Shown here piece by piece: positions 1 through 4,797 of a stretch of 5,234 nt of DNA (position 1 is its first letter; every line of letters starts with the position of its first letter). The translations under genes were made by a program, and so were the position numbers. The stretch is from Cytophagaceae bacterium (lineage in GTDB: Bacteria > Bacteroidota > Bacteroidia > Cytophagales > Spirosomataceae). Under the pieces are notes generated by a model, which saw only the letters and a list, made by a program, of their open reading frames with translations, was not told where the DNA came from and did no database searches. The stretch spans positions 1 through 5,234 of the forward strand of contig CANIYB010000182.1 in the NCBI GenBank assembly GCA_947471105.1, in the 5' to 3' direction.

Positions 1-167
1 CAGTAAATGCAATTGCAACAGGCCAATTTCCAAGCTTTTTGGGCATGGAAATAAAAAACCTGTATGATTTCTTTATGCTTTTTGTATTAATGGCAGGAAT
101 AGCATCTGTATTATTGTATATCTTAGCTTCTGGACCTCTTAAAAAAATGATGCATGGCATCAGATAA
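1..167 (+). CDS. C-terminal end of a POT-family peptide MFS transporter (partial)
   Basis: The reading frame is open from the left edge (first full codon at position 3) to a TAA at 165-167, leaving the last 54 residues. It holds a short extracytoplasmic-looking stretch (GQFPSFLGMEIKN), a hydrophobic helix (roughly LYDFFMLFVLMAGIASVLLY) and the basic tail SGPLKKMMHGIR. A last transmembrane helix followed by 'PLKK-MHGI' is, as I recall, how proton-coupled oligopeptide transporters (POT/PTR, DtpT-like) of Bacteroidota end. Such proteins bring di- and tripeptides through the inner membrane using the proton gradient. The N-terminal signature motifs lie outside the window, so another MFS-type carrier cannot be excluded. 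The next gene starts 9 bp after this stop on the same strand, which suggests co-transcription. The family call rests on the tail alone. Confidence 0.65.
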   Translation, partial: VNAIATGQFPSFLGMEIKNLYDFFMLFVLMAGIASVLLYILASGPLKKMMHGIR

Positions 168-176
168 TCAAACCAT

Positions 177-878
177 ATGAACGAACCAGATCACCATTTA
201 CACGAAAAGCACTTAAAGAGTTCTGATTTTATCACTGATATTGTCATAGGCATGTCAGATGGTTTAACAGTTCCTTTTGCCTTGGCTGCAGGACTTTCGG
301 GTGCGGTAGCTTCATCCGCCATTGTGACCACGGCGGGTATTGCAGAAATTGTCGCAGGTTCGATCGCAATGGGATTAGGCGGATATCTAGCAGGTCAGAC
401 CGAGCAAGAGCATTATGAATCTGAATTAAAGCGTGAATATGAAGAAGTGGAACGAGTTCCAGAGAGGGAAAAAGAAGAAATCAGAGAAGTATTTGAAGGC
501 TATGGCTTGACACCTGAGGCTCAGGAAATTGTCGTGGAAGCTATTTCAAAAGATAAAGATAAATGGGTTGATTTTATGATGCGCTTTGAATTGGGCTTAG
601 AAAAACCTAATCCCAATAGAGCAAGAAACTCGGCACTTACAATAGGCATTTCATACATTGTGGGGGGATTTGTCCCCCTTGTACCCTATTTTTATGTAAA
701 TGATCCCAAGTCTGGTCTCTTATATTCAGCTGAAATAACGTTGTTAGCCTTGTTGGTTTTTGGGTATTTCAAAAGTAAGGTGACAGATCAAAATCCATGG
801 ATTGGATCCTTGAAAGTTGCTTCCATAGGTGCGGCGGCGGCAGCGGCGGCTTATTTTGTAGCTACTTTATTTCAATAA
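177..878 (+). CDS. VIT1/CCC1-family iron(II)/manganese(II) transporter
   Basis: A 233-residue inner-membrane protein of the VIT1/CCC1 family, which moves Fe2+ or Mn2+ out of the cytosol, probably by proton antiport. Five helices are visible, at about 19-42, 46-75, 152-173, 181-199 and 208-231. A charged, Glu-rich cytoplasmic metal-binding domain (about 78-143) lies between helices 2 and 3. The residues described for the Eucalyptus VIT1 structure all match with a constant offset of 15: pore residues D21, D28, E57 and M65, and metal-binding-domain residues E87, E90, E98, E101, M134, M135 and E138. The protein therefore looks fully functional. The N-terminus carries four His within seven residues (HHLHEKH, 6-12), possibly extra metal ligands. 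A run of seven Ala (219-225) lies in the last helix. The ATG at 177 follows the upstream stop by 9 bp with no clear Shine-Dalgarno, so an operon with the peptide transporter is likely. Whether the metal is Fe or Mn cannot be read from sequence. Confidence 0.92.
   Translation: MNEPDHHLHEKHLKSSDFITDIVIGMSDGLTVPFALAAGLSGAVASSAIVTTAGIAEIVAGSIAMGLGGYLAGQTEQEHYESELKREYEEVERVPEREKEEIREVFEGYGLTPEAQEIVVEAISKDKDKWVDFMMRFELGLEKPNPNRARNSALTIGISYIVGGFVPLVPYFYVNDPKSGLLYSAEITLLALLVFGYFKSKVTDQNPWIGSLKVASIGAAAAAAAYFVATLFQ
831..851 (+). repeat. GCG-type trinucleotide repeat encoding seven alanines
   Basis: Seven consecutive Ala codons (six GCG/GCA and a final GCT) form a GC-rich microsatellite-like tract in otherwise AT-rich sequence. 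It lies in frame inside the last transmembrane helix of the VIT-family transporter. Slippage by whole units would lengthen or shorten that helix without a frameshift. Confidence 0.7.
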
Positions 879-879
879 A

Positions 880-2577
880 TCAATCATGACCCAATGCGGT
901 GTCATCCCCTCGTGAATCAGCACCGCCCTGTAGTTTACCGGATGGAAGTACTAAAATACCCTCTACGAGACCTATAGATGCCGAATTGGAAAATTCATAG
1001 CCCTTCTGTTTTAATCGTTCCATTTGAACAGATGATAATCGATTAGCCTCTATTCGGGTAGGTTCGGGTTTCCACTGTTGATGAAAGCGAGGATATTCCA
1101 CTGCTTGTTGCATATTCATACCAAATTCCAAGACATTAAGTACCACCTGAAAAACACTAGTTATAATCGTAGACCCCCCAGGAGTTCCCACAACCATTTT
1201 CAATTGACCATTTTGAGTAATGATGGTTGGCGTCATACTTGAAAGCATTCTTTTCATGGGCTGAATTTCGTTTGCTTTAGATCCAACTAAACCATAAATA
1301 TTGGGAGCACCCGCTTTCGCAGAAAAATCATCCATCTCATCGTTTAAAAGAAATCCTGCTCCACCTACAAAAACTTTACTGCCAAAAGAATTATTTAAGG
1401 TAGTCGTTATAGATACAGCATTTCCAGCCGCGTCTACAATAGAATAATGAGTAGTTTCTGGGCTTTCATAGCCAGGGAACTGACCTGCGGAAATATCTGA
1501 ACTTAAAGTTGCCTTAGTAAAATCCATCGAACTAATTCTACTTTTTATGTAAGTCGTATCCAATAAAGGCTTAACGGGTACTTTAATAAAATCTGGATCG
1601 CCTAACCATTTTGCACGGTCTGCAAATACTCTTCGCTCAGCCTCAATCATTAATTGGACCGTAGAGTCAGAGCTTGCTCCCCATTTACTCAATGGATATT
1701 TTTTGACCATTCCCATTAATTGTGCCAAAGCTATTCCTCCACTGGAAGGAGGTGGCATCCCAATTATTTGGAAATTTTTATAAGATTGAACGATTGGTTT
1801 ACGCCAAATAGGTTTGTAAGTATCTAAATCTTTTTGTGTAATAATGCCATTTAGACGTTTCATTTCACTAATTATAAGCTCTGCTGTTTTCCCTTGATAA
1901 AATCCTTTTGATTTATCACGCAAAATTCTTTCCAAAGTATTAGCTAAATCTTCCTGCATTAAGATATCATCCTTTTTCCAATCCATATGATTCGGATTAA
2001 TTAAATAAGAATTCCCTTTATTTTGATTTATAAAATCGGACTTATTCGCGTTTAAGCCTCTTGCTTCTCTGAAGGTGAGTACATGTCCTTGCCTAGCGAT
2101 GTCAATAGCAGGCTGAATCAGTTCTTTCCAAGGCAATGAACCAAATTTACGATGCATTGCCTCCATGCCCGCAACAGTTCCTGGAACCCCTACAGAAAAT
2201 ACGCCAATAGAACTTTTTTCAGGAATTACATTGCCCGATGCATCTAAGTACATATCTTTTGAGCTTGCCAAAGGAGCCTTTTCCCTATAATCTAAAGCAA
2301 AAACTTTCCCTTGGGCATTACGATAGACTAAAAAACCACCTCCGCCAATATTTCCAGCAGATGGATGACAAACCGCTAAAGCAAAATTTACGGCTATAGC
2401 GGCGTCAATTGCATTTCCTCCCTTCTTTAAAATGGACAAGCCAATTTCTGTCGCTAAAGGGTGTGTGGTCACAACCATCCCTTTTTTAGATTCGACTAAT
2501 GGTTTGGTAATACTTTGGGAATAAAGTGCATTGGAGGTAATCAAGGCACATAAAAGAAAGAATAAATTGAATTTCAT
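880..2577 (-). CDS. ggt: Gamma-glutamyltranspeptidase precursor (periplasmic)
   Basis: A 565-residue gamma-glutamyltransferase/glutathione hydrolase, near the usual bacterial length. It cleaves the gamma-glutamyl bond of glutathione and related compounds and passes the glutamyl group to water or an amino acid. Residues 1-20 form a Sec signal peptide (FFLLCALITSNALYS) with likely cleavage before Gln21, so it acts in the periplasm. The precursor should self-cleave before T375 in TTHYS, giving large and small subunits with T375 as the N-terminal nucleophile. Active-site residues match E. coli GGT at a constant offset of 16: R98 (R114), T393 (T409), N395 (N411), D417 (D433), S446/S447 (S462/S463) and G467/G468 (G483/G484). 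The lid loop with Y428 (Y444) is present, unlike lid-less GGTs. The PPPSSGG motif at 275-281 is also typical. The gene is probably monocistronic: it converges on the VIT gene and is divergent from the oxoamine synthase gene. No terminator separates it from the VIT gene. Confidence 0.95.
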   Translation of the reverse strand: MKFNLFFLLCALITSNALYSQSITKPLVESKKGMVVTTHPLATEIGLSILKKGGNAIDAAIAVNFALAVCHPSAGNIGGGGFLVYRNAQGKVFALDYREKAPLASSKDMYLDASGNVIPEKSSIGVFSVGVPGTVAGMEAMHRKFGSLPWKELIQPAIDIARQGHVLTFREARGLNANKSDFINQNKGNSYLINPNHMDWKKDDILMQEDLANTLERILRDKSKGFYQGKTAELIISEMKRLNGIITQKDLDTYKPIWRKPIVQSYKNFQIIGMPPPSSGGIALAQLMGMVKKYPLSKWGASSDSTVQLMIEAERRVFADRAKWLGDPDFIKVPVKPLLDTTYIKSRISSMDFTKATLSSDISAGQFPGYESPETTHYSIVDAAGNAVSITTTLNNSFGSKVFVGGAGFLLNDEMDDFSAKAGAPNIYGLVGSKANEIQPMKRMLSSMTPTIITQNGQLKMVVGTPGGSTIITSVFQVVLNVLEFGMNMQQAVEYPRFHQQWKPEPTRIEANRLSSVQMERLKQKGYEFSNSASIGLVEGILVLPSGKLQGGADSRGDDTALGHD

Positions 2578-2598
2578 ATCGTAAGCTTGTGAATAAGT

Positions 2599-2625
2599 TG
2601 ACGAAATTAACAGAAAAATGACGAA
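2599..2625. repeat. TGACGAA direct repeat upstream of ggt
   Basis: TGACGAA occurs at 2599-2605 and again at 2619-2625, a 20-bp period that is close to two helical turns. A related TGAACG follows at 2626-2631. The repeats lie 22-48 bp upstream of the ggt start, where a regulator of ggt could bind. The exact repeats are seen directly; an operator role is inference, and chance is possible at this length. Confidence 0.3.
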
Positions 2626-2663
2626 TGAACGTATTAAATATAAGAGGGTTTAAAAAATAAATT

Positions 2664-2671
2664 TAACTTTG
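2664..2671 (+). promoter_or_regulatory. Candidate -7 promoter element for the oxoamine synthase gene
   Basis: TAACTTTG fits the Bacteroidota -7 consensus TAnnTTTG exactly and lies 40 bp upstream of the GTG start, predicting a leader of roughly 30 bases. No good TTTG/TTG -33 element is seen at the expected distance; only a poor GGTTT at 2648-2652 is near. The rest of the 134-bp divergent region is AT-rich and includes the palindrome TTTAATTAAA (2689-2698). I found no convincing promoter for ggt on the opposite strand. Confidence 0.4.
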
Positions 2672-2711
2672 TAATGAATACAAGATTATTTAATTAAAAC
2701 GAATTAACAAA

Positions 2712-3950
2712 GTGGATATTTTCGAAAAAGTAGTAAAAAATATGGGTCCAATTGGCGCTCATGCACATTATTCACATCATTATTTTTCTTTCCCAAAATT
2801 AACTGGCGAATTAGGTCCAAGAATGACTTTCATGGGAAAGGAGATGTTAAATTGGTCTTTAAATAATTATTTAGGACTGGCAAATCATCCTGAAGTAAGA
2901 AAAGCAGATGCAGATGCCGCAGCGAAATATGGCCTAGCCTACCCTATGGGGGCAAGAATGATGTCAGGAAATACGGATCAACATGAGGAATTTGAGAGAC
3001 AATTAGCTGAATTTGTTGGCAAGGAAGACTGCTTCCTACTAAATTATGGTTATCAAGGTGTCATGTCACTGATAGAATGTATGGTTGACCATCGTGATAT
3101 CATTGTATATGATGCGGAATCACATGCTTGTTTAATCGATGGCATTCGTTTGCATAAAGCAAAAATGGGTGCCTATTATAAGTTTAATCACAACGACATG
3201 GATTCTTTAAGAACGAATTTAGAGCGTGCGAAAAAGCGAACCGAAGAAACAGGAGGAGGAATACTTGTTATTACGGAAGGAGTTTTCGGGATGTCAGGGA
3301 AAGTTGGCGCGCTAGACAAAATCGTCGAAATGAAAAAGGATTTTAATTTCAGATTGTTAGTAGATGATGCACATGGATTTGGAACCATGGGGGCAAATGG
3401 TCGTGGAGTAGGTGAATTTTTAAATTGTACGGATGGAATTGATCTTTATTTTTCAACTTTCGCTAAATCAATGGCAGCGATTGGAGCATTTGTAGCGGCG
3501 CCAAAAGATATCATCATGTATTTAAAATACAATATGAGGTCTCAAACCTATGCAAAAGCATTGCCAATGCCTTTTGTTATTGGAGGAATGAAGCGACTTG
3601 AATTAATAAAAAAGCATCCTGAATTAAGAGAGAAATTATGGGCTAATGTAAAAGCACTTCAAGAAGGCTTAAGAGAAAAGGGATTCGATATAGGCGAAAC
3701 ACAATCTCCAGTAACCCCAGTATTTTTACATGGTGATTATGACATAGAAGCTGTAACTAAACTCGTTCGTGACCTTAGAGAAAACATGGGGATTTTTTGT
3801 AGCATAGTTGTTTATCCAGTGGTTCCGAAGGGACAAATCATGTTAAGGATTATACCAACTTCCTCACATACGCTTGAGGATATACGTTACACGACAGAGT
3901 GTTTTGCTAAAGTTCAAAAGCAACTTAAAGAGGGCTTTTATTCCAAATAA
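2712..3950 (+). CDS. PLP-dependent alpha-oxoamine synthase (serine palmitoyltransferase/KBL-like)
   Basis: A 412-residue fold-type I PLP enzyme of the alpha-oxoamine synthase family, which condenses an amino acid with an acyl thioester with loss of CO2. Visible landmarks: NNYLGLANHP (51-60); SGNTDQHEEFE (85-95); the PLP-stacking His in ESHACLIDG (H138); VDDAHGFG (217-224), with D218 contacting the pyridine nitrogen and H221; the Schiff-base Lys K252 in TFAKSMAAIGAF; and the C-terminal VVPKGQIMLR (370-379). The family includes serine palmitoyltransferase, cysteate acyltransferase (capnine lipids), KBL, AONS (BioF) and ALAS. The SPT-like middle (TFAKSMAAIGAF, close to SPT TFSKSLASIGGF) combined with KBL-like ends (NNYLGLANHP, VVPKGQ) leaves the substrate open. 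Sphingolipid or sulfonolipid synthesis is my preferred inference; no biotin or threonine-catabolism gene is beside it. The start is GTG at 2712: the MDIFEKVVKN N-terminus fits my memory of Bacteroidota relatives, and the first internal Met (codon 11) would cut it off. No Shine-Dalgarno is seen. Confidence 0.85.
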   Translation: MDIFEKVVKNMGPIGAHAHYSHHYFSFPKLTGELGPRMTFMGKEMLNWSLNNYLGLANHPEVRKADADAAAKYGLAYPMGARMMSGNTDQHEEFERQLAEFVGKEDCFLLNYGYQGVMSLIECMVDHRDIIVYDAESHACLIDGIRLHKAKMGAYYKFNHNDMDSLRTNLERAKKRTEETGGGILVITEGVFGMSGKVGALDKIVEMKKDFNFRLLVDDAHGFGTMGANGRGVGEFLNCTDGIDLYFSTFAKSMAAIGAFVAAPKDIIMYLKYNMRSQTYAKALPMPFVIGGMKRLELIKKHPELREKLWANVKALQEGLREKGFDIGETQSPVTPVFLHGDYDIEAVTKLVRDLRENMGIFCSIVVYPVVPKGQIMLRIIPTSSHTLEDIRYTTECFAKVQKQLKEGFYSK

Positions 3951-3963
3951 ATTAGAAATAGAG

Positions 3964-4014
3964 ACTAAAATCAAAGATTTTTGACTTTTTTCACTTTTTT
4001 TTGTGATTTTTAGT
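3964..4014 (+). terminator. T-rich hairpin region downstream of the oxoamine synthase gene, possible terminator
   Basis: Starting 14 bp after the stop codon, several alternative weak hairpins can form. ACTAAAATCA (3964-3973) pairs with TGATTTTTAGT (4004-4014) with one bulged T. TCAAA (3971-3975) pairs with TTTGA (3980-3984) and is followed by C and T6. TCAC (3991-3994) pairs with GTGA (4003-4006) around a T8 loop. The small hairpin followed by T-runs is the most terminator-like. All stems are AT-rich, so efficiency is uncertain. Confidence 0.4.
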
Positions 4015-4022
4015 TGGAAAAA

Positions 4023-4053
4023 TTTGTGAGAATTAAAAATTTGTCTAAATTTC
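4023..4053 (+). promoter_or_regulatory. Bacteroidota-type promoter for the Hc1-like gene
   Basis: TTTG at 4023-4026 (the -33 element) and TAAATTTC at 4046-4053 (one mismatch to TAnnTTTG at -7) are separated by 19 bases, within the spacing known for Bacteroidota housekeeping promoters. Transcription would begin near 4058-4060, giving a leader of about 60 bases before the ATG at 4122. Confidence 0.5.
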
Positions 4054-4056
4054 GTA

Positions 4057-4083
4057 TTATAAAAGCCTCTTAATAGGCTATAA
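4057..4083 (+). promoter_or_regulatory. Stem-loop at the predicted 5' end of the Hc1-like mRNA
   Basis: AGCCT (4064-4068) pairs with AGGCT (4075-4079) around a 6-base loop. TTAT (4057-4060) pairs with ATAA (4080-4083), leaving AAA bulged on the left. The predicted transcription start falls in or just before the lower stem, so the hairpin would sit at the very 5' end of the message. Such structures are known to protect mRNAs such as E. coli ompA from decay; that role here is inferred. Confidence 0.35.
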
Positions 4084-4121
4084 AGACAATCTAAATATTT
4101 TACAACCTAAAAATTATTATT

Positions 4122-4301
4122 ATGAGCAGATTTGCACAAGTGAAAGATCTAGTATTATCATTAGAATCGGATTTCGAAAAATTCTATGATAAAGGAAATC
4201 AAGCAGCAGGAACACGCGTTAGAGGTGGTCTTCAACAATTAAAAACTTTATCACAAGAAATTCGTACTGAGGTTCAAAACCAAAAGAACGCTTCTAAGTA
4301 A
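4122..4301 (+). CDS. Hc1-family histone H1-like small DNA-binding protein
   Basis: A 59-residue protein starting MSRFAQVKDL and ending QNQKNASK. It resembles the N-terminal region of chlamydial histone H1-like protein Hc1: the core KGNQAAGTRVRGGLQQLK lines up with Hc1 'GNKAAAQRVRTDSIKLEK' as I recall it, and the flanks LVLSLESDFEK and EIRTEVQ also correspond. Short homologues of this kind are common in Bacteroidota and usually annotated 'histone H1'. The protein is predicted to be almost wholly helical, probably a two-helix hairpin around the G-N-x-A-A-G-T-R-V-R turn (25-34). It lacks the long Lys/Ala-rich tail by which Hc1 compacts DNA, and its net charge is only about +3 (10 Lys/Arg, 7 Asp/Glu), so strong nucleoid compaction should not be assumed. 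The gene has its own promoter and terminator. The ATG follows an A/T-rich leader with no Shine-Dalgarno. DNA binding is inferred from the family. Confidence 0.78.
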   Translation: MSRFAQVKDLVLSLESDFEKFYDKGNQAAGTRVRGGLQQLKTLSQEIRTEVQNQKNASK

Positions 4302-4312
4302 TTTATCAAATT

Positions 4313-4348
4313 AAAAAAAGCCTGAAAGAAATTTCAGGCTTTTTTTTT
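4313..4348. terminator. Bidirectional rho-independent terminator
   Basis: A perfect 15-bp stem (4313-4327 with 4332-4346) has the core AAGCCTGAAA, closes on a GAAA tetraloop (4328-4331), and ends in nine T on the + strand. On the - strand the A7 at 4313-4319 supplies a seven-U tail. It lies 11 bp after the Hc1-like stop and 3 bp after the end of the convergent hydratase gene, so it serves both. Confidence 0.92.
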
Positions 4349-4349
4349 G

Positions 4350-4754
4350 TTAAAATTTTTCCAAGTGCAAGGCGGTTGCCATTCCATCAACCATCAATTT
4401 GCCTCGTTCAGGTTCAAAAACTTGCGTTTTGATTTCGGCGACATGCTTCTCTTTATTAATAGAATCAATTTGGAACTTTGCGGTATAGGTTATGCCAACA
4501 AACAAAGGTCTTTTAAACTCAGTGACTTGTTTTAAATAAACACTCCCCTGCCCAGGAAATTCCATACCCATAACTCTTGAAAATACACTAGCAATTAAAG
4601 CTCCATGAATAATAGGTTGTTTAAACTGGGTTGTTGAGGCATAGACTTCATCCCAATGCAAAGGGTTAAAATCCCCCGATATTTTACAAAATTCATTTAC
4701 TTCATCCTGTGTAAATGAAAAATCAATTTCATGTGAATCTCCTATTTGATACAT
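4350..4754 (-). CDS. MaoC-family (R)-specific enoyl-CoA hydratase, PhaJ-like
   Basis: A 134-residue single hot-dog-fold protein, the same length as Aeromonas caviae PhaJ. That enzyme adds water to trans-2-enoyl-CoA to give (R)-3-hydroxyacyl-CoA in the cytoplasm as a homodimer. The hydratase-2 motif is intact: D28 and H33 in GDFNPLHWD form the catalytic pair, and S59 in HGALIASVFS matches PhaJ Ser62 at the same offset of 3. Further PhaJ-like segments are TTQFKQPIIHG, PGQGSVYL and PLFVG. Possible roles are supplying (R)-3-hydroxyacyl groups for polyhydroxyalkanoate or for hydroxy-fatty-acid lipids, or a step in fatty-acid breakdown; no PHA synthase is in view. Family members also include MaoC proteins of unknown substrate. 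It is divergent from the lipid kinase across 43 bp and ends against the shared terminator, so it is likely monocistronic. Confidence 0.9.
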   Translation of the reverse strand: MYQIGDSHEIDFSFTQDEVNEFCKISGDFNPLHWDEVYASTTQFKQPIIHGALIASVFSRVMGMEFPGQGSVYLKQVTEFKRPLFVGITYTAKFQIDSINKEKHVAEIKTQVFEPERGKLMVDGMATALHLEKF

Positions 4755-4797
4755 ATCATATTATTTAATGTTAACTTTACGCCCTGAAAAATATCAT
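4755..4797. promoter_or_regulatory. Compact divergent promoter region between hydratase and lipid kinase genes
   Basis: Only 43 bp separate the two start codons. On + , TAACTTTA (4772-4779, one mismatch to TAnnTTTG) with TTTG at 4745-4748 (23-base gap) could drive the kinase with a leader of about 10-15 bases; its -33 box would lie inside the hydratase coding sequence. On -, the complement of 4786-4793 reads TATTTTTC, a possible -7 element for the hydratase without a clear -33. The 9-bp word ATATCATAT occurs at 4753-4761 and 4791-4799, overlapping each start codon. Confidence 0.35.

Noticed and set aside
100..180. Iron- or manganese-responsive operator ahead of the VIT gene
   Set aside because: No Fur- or MntR-like palindrome was recognised, and the start is only 9 bp from the upstream stop, so any operator would lie before the peptide transporter, outside the window.
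2548..2577. Possible lipoprotein signal in the ggt precursor (Cys10)
   Set aside because: The residue before Cys10 is Leu and the Cys is in the middle of the hydrophobic core, so it does not fit a lipobox; an ordinary Sec signal cleaved before Gln21 fits better.
2689..2698. Palindrome TTTAATTAAA as an operator
   Set aside because: A pure A/T palindrome of this length is expected by chance in such AT-rich intergenic DNA and nothing else supports it.
3188..3388. 66-codon open frame on the - strand
   Set aside because: It lies entirely inside the oxoamine synthase gene on the opposite strand, covers its conserved catalytic segment, and its translation shows no recognisable domain; it is a shadow frame.
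4347..4535. 62-codon open frame on the + strand
   Set aside because: It is antisense to the well-supported PhaJ-like gene and begins inside the terminator T-tract; no family features.
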